From Hofstenia miamia (lineage: Eukaryota > Xenacoelomorpha > Acoela), in contig SCFE01000022.1 of NCBI GenBank assembly GCA_004352715.1, positions 1,946,810 through 2,010,809 on the forward strand: a stretch of DNA of 64,000 bases, in the 5' to 3' direction. The translations under genes and the position numbers were made by a program. The notes beneath the pieces are model-generated. The model ran no database searches. It was given only the letters and a program-made list of their open reading frames with translations, and was not told the origin of the DNA. Shown here piece by piece: positions 61,616 to 64,000 of this stretch (positions within the stretch are counted from its first letter, which is position 1; each line of letters opens with the position of its first letter).

Positions 61616-63294
61616 TAAAATTCGGTGAATTGTGGATTCATACACAAAATATCCATCTATCCAGTCTACTTTCAACTGCTTCGATGTCAAATGCGGGCAA
61701 ACTCTGCAAAGCTGGGCTAAATTTCCTTGGTAACGACCCGTTGGTTTAGAAGGGCACCCTGGTTTTGCTAATGGCCCAATTTGACCGGTTCTTTCATAGT
61801 TTGAAATAATTGAAGATACTGTTTGCTTTGATAATTCCGGTAATTTTAAAAATTTAATTTTCCGCATTTCGAAGGAAATAGTTTTACCACGTATTTTGCG
61901 GTGAATAATGATATAATTGCTCAGCAATTGTCAGAAATGTTAAGCTTAGATCTAAATGCTAACAGGTACATTCTGAAATAAAGAATTCACACTTTCAAAG
62001 TACCAGTAACAACGAAGAAGAAATCATTAGTCCGAATAGGTGATCGCGCATCATTAAATTTCTCGAATGTAATTTAATTAGTTTTAAGTTATTAAAAATC
62101 TTTCAGATGCAGCGCTACTAATAGGACGCTTAAGATAAATTCTGTAGTGTCGCAACATTCTGGAATGTGTTACGTGTCATTACATAGTATAGATTTGACC
62201 AATTGACCCACACCATACACAAATGCCCTGTACTCTGTAGCAATTCATTGGGAAAACAACTCAAATCGTCTCTGTTTACTGCTCTGAGTAGTTTAGTTTA
62301 ATGGGCGTGGCAGTAATATCGATCACGGCAGCGGATTTGTTTGTTGCCTAGCAACATGAGGGTCATGTAATTTATGTGCTGGAGCAAACTAGATTTAAAT
62401 ATATAGGAATTTCAAACTAATTTATAGGACAGCATAGTGCTTAAATTTAAATCCGTACACACCAAGTGTTTTAAATTGATGTCTCACAGATTTAACCTTT
62501 AATGCTAAAGTGGCAATAGTTTGTAGTGTTTACTTACAATCATTTATTTGCAAAATCTTAAATGTTTTTCATCATATTTTGTGGTCCTTTAAAGTTAAGT
62601 TTTGTCGTTATGGCCAGCATTATATTTTATTGCGATCTAATTTCCTTTTAAAAATCAAGTTTCATTTGCTGAACTAAACCACTTGTAGCTTTCGACCATG
62701 GTCAATTGCTCTATCCGTTCTTATCAATGCGATTGCTTATTTTAATTTAAATGATGTTTGGAAATTTATCGAAGGCCAAGCATTTCAAGCATATACAATG
62801 AAATAGGAATGAAGTTGCAGACTTTTCATTTTTTCTCATTTATTTATGGATTTTTTACTATGGTTAAAAACTACAAAGGCCTTTTAATTTTGAGAAAATA
62901 TTGGGCTTTGGAAAAAGTAATTTGAATGGGAATATATCGAATGATTATCATTTTTTGTAGGTGGAAAAATCTAAATTTCTATAATTAATTTTTCTCATTT
63001 GCATTGATGCCATTTACATAATCTTATTCGATTTTCCTCAACGATTATTTCATAATACGAATGTTTAGTCGCTGATTAACATGCTGCTATTTCCTCTTTT
63101 AAAAGATCTATGCGCAGCATTTAGGAAATGAAAATTTTTTCACTGATTTCTCTTTTTAGAGATGTGTCGGTTGAACTGCCATTTACATTAACACATCCCA
63201 AAGAAGTCACGGAAGAAGAAGCCAAACAGAGCGATATATTACCTGGCACTACAAAGCAGACCGTAGACCACAATCTCATCAGCTTTGAAACAAA
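26461..63294 (+). CDS. ARRB1: Beta-arrestin (non-visual arrestin), 12 exons, C-terminus beyond window
   Basis: Exons 26461-26519, 39544-39574, 39645-39705, 50139-50183, 50536-50735, 51310-51369, 51441-51491 plus 51854-51870 (exon 7, split by an assembly error), 52751-52971, 55423-55495, 56565-56708, 56996-57079 and 63160-63294 join in consistent phases to 393 residues. Visible are the phosphate-sensing lysines in [28 protein letters not shown] (finger loop), SVRLAIRK with the polar-core Arg, [47 protein letters not shown] with the polar-core Asp, and VQYRVKVKL. Arrestins bind phosphorylated, active GPCRs at the plasma membrane, block G-protein coupling and scaffold endocytosis and signalling. 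The clathrin/AP2-binding tail should lie in exons right of the window. Several exon boundaries match those I recall for vertebrate beta-arrestins, so the gene keeps ancestral introns. Some 37 kb of gene carries 1.2 kb of coding sequence. Confidence 0.95.
27024..27384. mobile_element. Fold-back MITE with about 150-bp arms
   Basis: AATGGGGGATTTTCACTAAA at the left and TTTAGTGAAAATCCCCCATT at the right are inverted. The homology continues inward through TTTGCTAAATTTTGCAGAA and CTGTCTCTTTCGTGTTCAGA to a short loop near 27190-27215. It is non-coding and strongly hairpin-forming. Confidence 0.8.
32556..32795. mobile_element. piggyBac-like MITE, copy 1 (TTAA site)
   Basis: TTAA then CCCTTTCAAGTCTGAACC at the left and GTTCGACTCGAAAGGG then TTAA at the right. 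CCC/GGG ends flanked by TTAA are typical of piggyBac elements. 240 bp, non-coding. Two further copies lie in this gene. Confidence 0.85.
33400..33605. mobile_element. GGCTC-rich hAT-like MITE, copy 1 (left end missing)
   Basis: Matches the right 200 bp of the copies at 38330 and 50794, including GAATATTGAATGAAAAAATA and the end GTTGACAAGTCTG. The left end is truncated. Confidence 0.75.
36230..36890 (+). mobile_element. LINE 3' fragment with (AAT)n tail
   Basis: The open block to 36623 encodes [20 protein letters not shown] followed by [10 protein letters not shown], the thumb region of non-LTR RTs. [20 protein letters not shown] then appears in another frame. The copy ends in a short 3' UTR and a run of AAT at about 36879-36896. 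It is 5'-truncated, as is common for LINEs. Confidence 0.75.
36837..37110. repeat. Microsatellite, N gap and duplicated flank
   Basis: About 60 bp (ATATTTGTAAGATAAATTTT through the AAT run) occur on both sides of a 93-N gap (36913-37005), at about 36838-36898 and 37009-37067, followed by (TA)n. Either a local tandem duplication or two allelic copies placed side by side by the assembler. Confidence 0.8.
38330..38688. mobile_element. GGCTC-rich hAT-like MITE, copy 2 (complete)
   Basis: CAGACTTGTCAACGAG at the left and GCTCGTTGACAAGTCTG at the right, 359 bp. Both subterminal regions carry tandem GGCTC motifs, as in hAT elements whose transposase binds repeated short sites. No clear target duplication here. 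Confidence 0.82.
39544..39574 (+). CDS. ARRB1: Arrestin exon 2 (31-bp microexon)
   Basis: Completes Arg, then [10 protein letters not shown]. Acceptor TGTTTAG|AGTATTC and donor GGAAAG|GTGTGT. It carries the two phosphate-sensor lysines. Confidence 0.92.
39645..39705 (+). CDS. ARRB1: Arrestin exon 3
   Basis: [20 protein letters not shown] plus one base. Donor CATCG|GTAAGT. Confidence 0.95.
39754..40007. mobile_element. hAT-like MITE next to arrestin exon 3
   Basis: Starts CAGAGGCACGTTTAGG and ends CTTAAATGCGCCACTG, an imperfect inverted pair. The flanks TTTATATC and CTTACATC match at 6 of 8 positions. G-rich stretches occur near both ends. It begins 48 bp after the exon 3 donor. Confidence 0.65.
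40436..41108. repeat. 126-bp tandem repeat, about 5 copies
   Basis: AAGTATGCTCCCCAATAG recurs at 40556, 40681, 40807, 40933 and 41059. The first unit is diverged (125 bp) and the others are almost identical. The period is divisible by three and one frame has no stop, so a 184-codon ORF appears by chance; there is no sign that it is a gene. Confidence 0.9.
41163..41536. mobile_element. piggyBac-like MITE, copy 2, with internal insertion
   Basis: Same ends and TTAA flanks (41159-41162, 41537-41540) as copy 1, but about 135 bp longer. Part of the extra interior, AAATCTGTATTTGAATGGGA, also occurs just outside the element at 41543, suggesting a local rearrangement. Confidence 0.82.
42230..42953 (-). 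mobile_element. Mariner-type transposase relic
   Basis: Minus-strand pieces: start at 42953 with [20 protein letters not shown] (helix-turn-helix region), then [11 protein letters not shown], and in the open block 42676-42221 the sequences [20 protein letters not shown] and [10 protein letters not shown], the second-Asp block of Tc1/mariner DDE nucleases. Stops and frameshifts between the pieces make it non-functional. Clear terminal repeats were not identified. Confidence 0.75.
46025..49550. repeat. 137-bp satellite array, 26 copies
   Basis: ATGTTAATATCTAGATCATC recurs every 137 bp from 46134 to 48874 with practically identical units. Edge copies are diverged: the first (46027) lacks about 30 bp, and the last four have indels and substitutions (for example 49012, 49146, 49420). 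A homogenised centre with variable edges is typical of unequal exchange. No ORF spans it. Confidence 0.95.
49551..50055 (+). mobile_element. LINE 3' end fragment with (TAA)n tail
   Basis: The frame to 49812 includes [16 protein letters not shown], the C-terminal region of non-LTR RTs (compare IPRLWNSLP), then a 3' UTR of about 230 bp ending in TTCTAATAATAATAATAAC. It joins directly to the satellite, which may have amplified beside it. Its 49697-50012 segment was copied into exon 7 by the assembler. Confidence 0.65.
50139..50183 (+). CDS. ARRB1: Arrestin exon 4 (45 bp)
   Basis: Found by phase: completes Asp, then [14 protein letters not shown] plus one base. Flanked by TTTTTAG and GTAAAC. It lies 10.4 kb from exon 3. 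Confidence 0.9.
50536..50735 (+). CDS. ARRB1: Arrestin exon 5 (finger loop)
   Basis: Completes Val, then [20 protein letters not shown]...[15 protein letters not shown]. Donor TTTAAG|GTACCC. Confidence 0.95.
50794..51164. mobile_element. GGCTC-rich hAT-like MITE, copy 3 (complete)
   Basis: Same ends as copy 2, 371 bp, in arrestin intron 5. The flanks ATTCAGTT and TTTCAGTT are an 8-bp target duplication with one change, supporting hAT. The right subterminal part has a run of GGCTC/GACTC units. Confidence 0.88.
51310..51369 (+). CDS. ARRB1: Arrestin exon 6
   Basis: [20 protein letters not shown], 20 codons, phase 0 at both ends. Confidence 0.95.
51441..51870 (+). CDS. ARRB1: Arrestin exon 7, disrupted by an assembly insertion
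   Basis: The first copy, 51441-51491, reads [17 protein letters not shown] and stops at a single N. After a misplaced 316-bp block and another N, 51810-51853 repeats the 44 bp 51448-51491, and 51854-51870 finishes the exon (DKPQKR, ending AG|GTAAGA). The true exon is 68 bp. As printed, the reading frame is broken, but this is not a mutation of the gene. Confidence 0.88.
51492..51853. other. Assembly artefact: 316-bp misplaced block between single Ns plus 44-bp exon duplication
   Basis: 51493-51808 is identical to 49697-50012. It is bounded by single Ns at 51492 and 51809, and followed by an exact repeat of 51448-51491 at 51810. Perfect identity, N joins and overlap duplication together indicate faulty gap closure. 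Confidence 0.93.
52751..52971 (+). CDS. ARRB1: Arrestin exon 8 (C-domain start, ends in minisatellite unit 1)
   Basis: Completes Arg, then [14 protein letters not shown]...[22 protein letters not shown]...KRIKVT plus one base. Its last 31 bp form the first unit of the 41-bp tandem array. Only the first donor, TTACAG|GTACTT at 52971/52972, gives the phase needed by exon 9. Confidence 0.93.
52941..54047 (+). repeat. 41-bp minisatellite of exon end plus 5' splice site, 27 copies
   Basis: Unit: 31 bp from exon 8 (AATAAAACTGTC...GTTACAG) plus 10 bp of intron (GTACTTCTCT). Units start at 52941, 52982, 53023 and so on to 54007, always 41 bp apart and apparently without substitutions until the last unit's tail. 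Each copy recreates TTACAG|GTACTT. Confidence 0.97.
54323..54570. mobile_element. MITE-like inverted repeat, intron 8
   Basis: GCTACACGAACAACTTTTGT at the left is the reverse complement of ACAAAAGTTGTTCGTGTAGC at the right. Several more partial copies of the CGAACAACTTT core occur inside. Target duplication not identified. Confidence 0.65.
55423..55495 (+). CDS. ARRB1: Arrestin exon 9
   Basis: Completes Val, then [20 protein letters not shown], ending IES plus GA. Donor TCAGA|GTAAGT. Confidence 0.95.
55808..55850 (+). repeat. Partial duplicate of the exon 10 acceptor region
   Basis: ATTGTTTACAATTTGTGAGGCGATTTCCTGTTCGGTC resembles 56549-56587 around the exon 10 start, but TTTAG has become TTTG and the frame is shifted, so it should not splice. 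A hAT MITE sits directly after it. Confidence 0.5.
55851..56258. mobile_element. hAT MITE, 408 bp, perfect 8-bp target duplication
   Basis: CAGGGTTGG at the left and CCAACCCTG at the right, flanked by GTCGTGGT on both sides (55843-55850 and 56259-56266). The interior has many GATTATAATCA palindromes. Intron 9. Confidence 0.92.
56311..56493. mobile_element. piggyBac-like MITE, copy 3 (5'-truncated)
   Basis: Starts at GATGCATATTTAGTAGGC, inside the family sequence, and ends GACTCGAAAGGG then TTAA (56494-56497). It lies 71 bp upstream of exon 10. Confidence 0.85.
56565..56708 (+). CDS. ARRB1: Arrestin exon 10
   Basis: Completes Asp, then [20 protein letters not shown]...[19 protein letters not shown]. 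The donor is CAACTAT|GTAATC. Confidence 0.95.
56996..57079 (+). CDS. ARRB1: Arrestin exon 11
   Basis: [19 protein letters not shown], then KVKLIVAFG and two bases of Gly. Donor GGCGG|GTAAGT. Confidence 0.95.
57618..58171 (+). mobile_element. Deleted Tc1/mariner element with transposase C-terminal remnant
   Basis: CAGGGTGTGTCAAAAGT at 57618 and ACTTTTGACACACCCTG ending 58171 are inverted. TA precedes the left end. Inside, coding-like + strand pieces read SPDF...[14 protein letters not shown] and [20 protein letters not shown], matching the end of a DDE transposase. The N-terminal two-thirds are gone, so it would depend on an active relative. Confidence 0.75.
61143..61380. repeat. Repeated ATTTCCCGCTAAATG-like motifs
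   Basis: Three short near-repeats (CCCGCTAAATG at about 61155 and 61333, and TTTCGCA blocks at 61218 and 61353) lie between two TA-rich tracts. Possibly the terminal part of the adjoining Tc1-like element. Confidence 0.35.
61400..61611. repeat. (TA)n microsatellite with 139-N gap
   Basis: TA repeats flank Ns at 61443-61581. Confidence 0.9.
61612..61927 (-). pseudogene. Tc1-type transposase N-terminus, fragment
   Basis: Minus-strand block from 61927: [20 protein letters not shown] then [20 protein letters not shown] and YESTIHRIL. This is the paired-like helix-turn-helix and GRPR-type linker region of Tc1 transposases. The nuclease domain is absent; the copy runs into the (TA)n gap. It may continue beyond the gap but no catalytic motif is seen. 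Confidence 0.75.
63160..63294 (+). CDS. ARRB1: Arrestin exon 12
   Basis: [15 protein letters not shown], an acidic stretch, then [10 protein letters not shown] plus AA. Donor ACAAA|GTACGC. The DDDIVFEDFARLRLKG-type tail expected next is not found before 64000. Confidence 0.93.
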
Positions 63295-64000
63295 GTACGC
63301 GCTTTTAGCTTCTTAAGAGTTGATGTGAAATTAGTTGAAGTGTGCCATTGAATTTCTTTATCCAATAACGAGTTGTGACATATTTAAATGAATTAGGCAT
63401 GTTTGGTTTGCTTTGCAAGGTTTAGTGTTTATATCACTTTCGGATAAATCTTCCAACTCTGCACCATTGCAATTCACTCCAAGACTTATGACAGTTAACA
63501 TAACAATGACAGGGTCGGTTCTTACTACTTAGGGCGCATGCATAAAGCAGGCGCGGCTTTAGGGGTGGGGGCACCCGGGGGCCAGTGCCCCCTTTTTTGG
63601 GGATTTCTTAGATATGTGCCATCGCTACTGTACATCTAATATAAAAGCGCTTTCGGGGACGTTCTAAGATTTTCACCAATGCATTCTTTCTCAGTTCTGA
63701 AACTCTGTAGGTATTTCCAAAGCTTACAGTTTTGCTACAGTAAGTTGGTTGAGTAAGTAAGCAACACATTCATTCAGCTTCGTAGATCAAAATAAACAAA
63801 GAAGCTTATTGTAATACATCAAGTGTCTCGACATTTCCAACCCCATTACTAATTCCATGAAGCTAATTATTTTTAAAATCTGGCAACCGTGATCCATACA
63901 AAAGCCTAGAGACCTATTTCTTAAAAAGATTAGCCGCTAAGCATACTTCATAAGGTTAAAAAATAGGCTACATCTTTTATAGGACAGGCTAGCACATTAT
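63295..64000 (+). other. Start of arrestin intron 12, with a hAT-like end
   Basis: Begins GTACGC. From 63549, CAGGCGCGGCTTTAGGGGTG then a G-rich stretch and its C-rich complement resemble one end of a hAT MITE; its partner end is not seen before 64000. The last arrestin exon(s) lie further right. Confidence 0.55.

Larger units (their letters stand above)
57080..63159 (+). other. Arrestin intron 11 (6.1 kb)
   Basis: Contains two Tc1-type fragments and a gap. 58172-61127 and 61928-63159 show no supported gene. A short [17 protein letters not shown] + strand peptide at about 58813 hints at a retropepsin relic but is too small to call. Confidence 0.6.

Overview
The window is nuclear DNA of an AT-rich invertebrate animal. 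Three host genes lie on the + strand, all with GT-AG introns, in a matrix of decayed transposons, short inverted-repeat elements (MITEs) and tandem repeats. The proteins look like general metazoan, probably invertebrate, orthologues. I cannot name the species. Three N gaps all sit in (TA)n microsatellites, and two single-N joins flank a clear assembly error, so this is a draft scaffold.

Layout. 1-8280: minus-strand LTR-retrotransposon remnants (at least four LTR copies, an integrase, a gag-like coiled coil and a long unrecognised ORF after the integrase). 8398-9833: minus-strand LINE remnant with ORF1 and an AP-type endonuclease. 10836-13688: a FIGNL1-like AAA ATPase in four exons, two of its introns exactly 40 bp long. 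Only 47 bp downstream, 13736-21795: a very-long-chain 3-oxoacyl-CoA reductase / 17-beta-HSD12-like enzyme in three exons. Its 6-kb first intron holds two LINE fragments, a MITE and an apparently intact Tc1/mariner-superfamily element with a DD41D transposase. 21796-26460: intergenic, with a hAT-like relic and two MITEs. 26461 to beyond the right edge: a beta-arrestin gene; 12 exons were found, giving 393 residues, and the C-terminal exon(s) lie outside the window.

The arrestin gene has been inflated by repeats. Its introns carry piggyBac-like MITEs with TTAA target sites (3 copies), a GGCTC-rich hAT-like family (3 copies), other hAT and Tc1/mariner MITEs, LINE 3' ends, a 126-bp minisatellite, a 137-bp satellite of 26 copies, and a 41-bp minisatellite of 27 apparently perfect copies. 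Each copy of the 41-bp unit repeats the last 31 bp of exon 8 plus its 5' splice site. This donor-site array is the most unusual object in the window.

The three host genes do unrelated jobs: DNA repair and meiosis (FIGNL1), fatty-acid elongation in the ER (HSD17B12) and GPCR desensitisation (arrestin). The FIGNL1-HSD17B12 pair is so tightly packed, with AATAAA and then a T-rich stretch ending in AG just before the second ATG, that polycistronic transcription with trans-splicing is worth testing.
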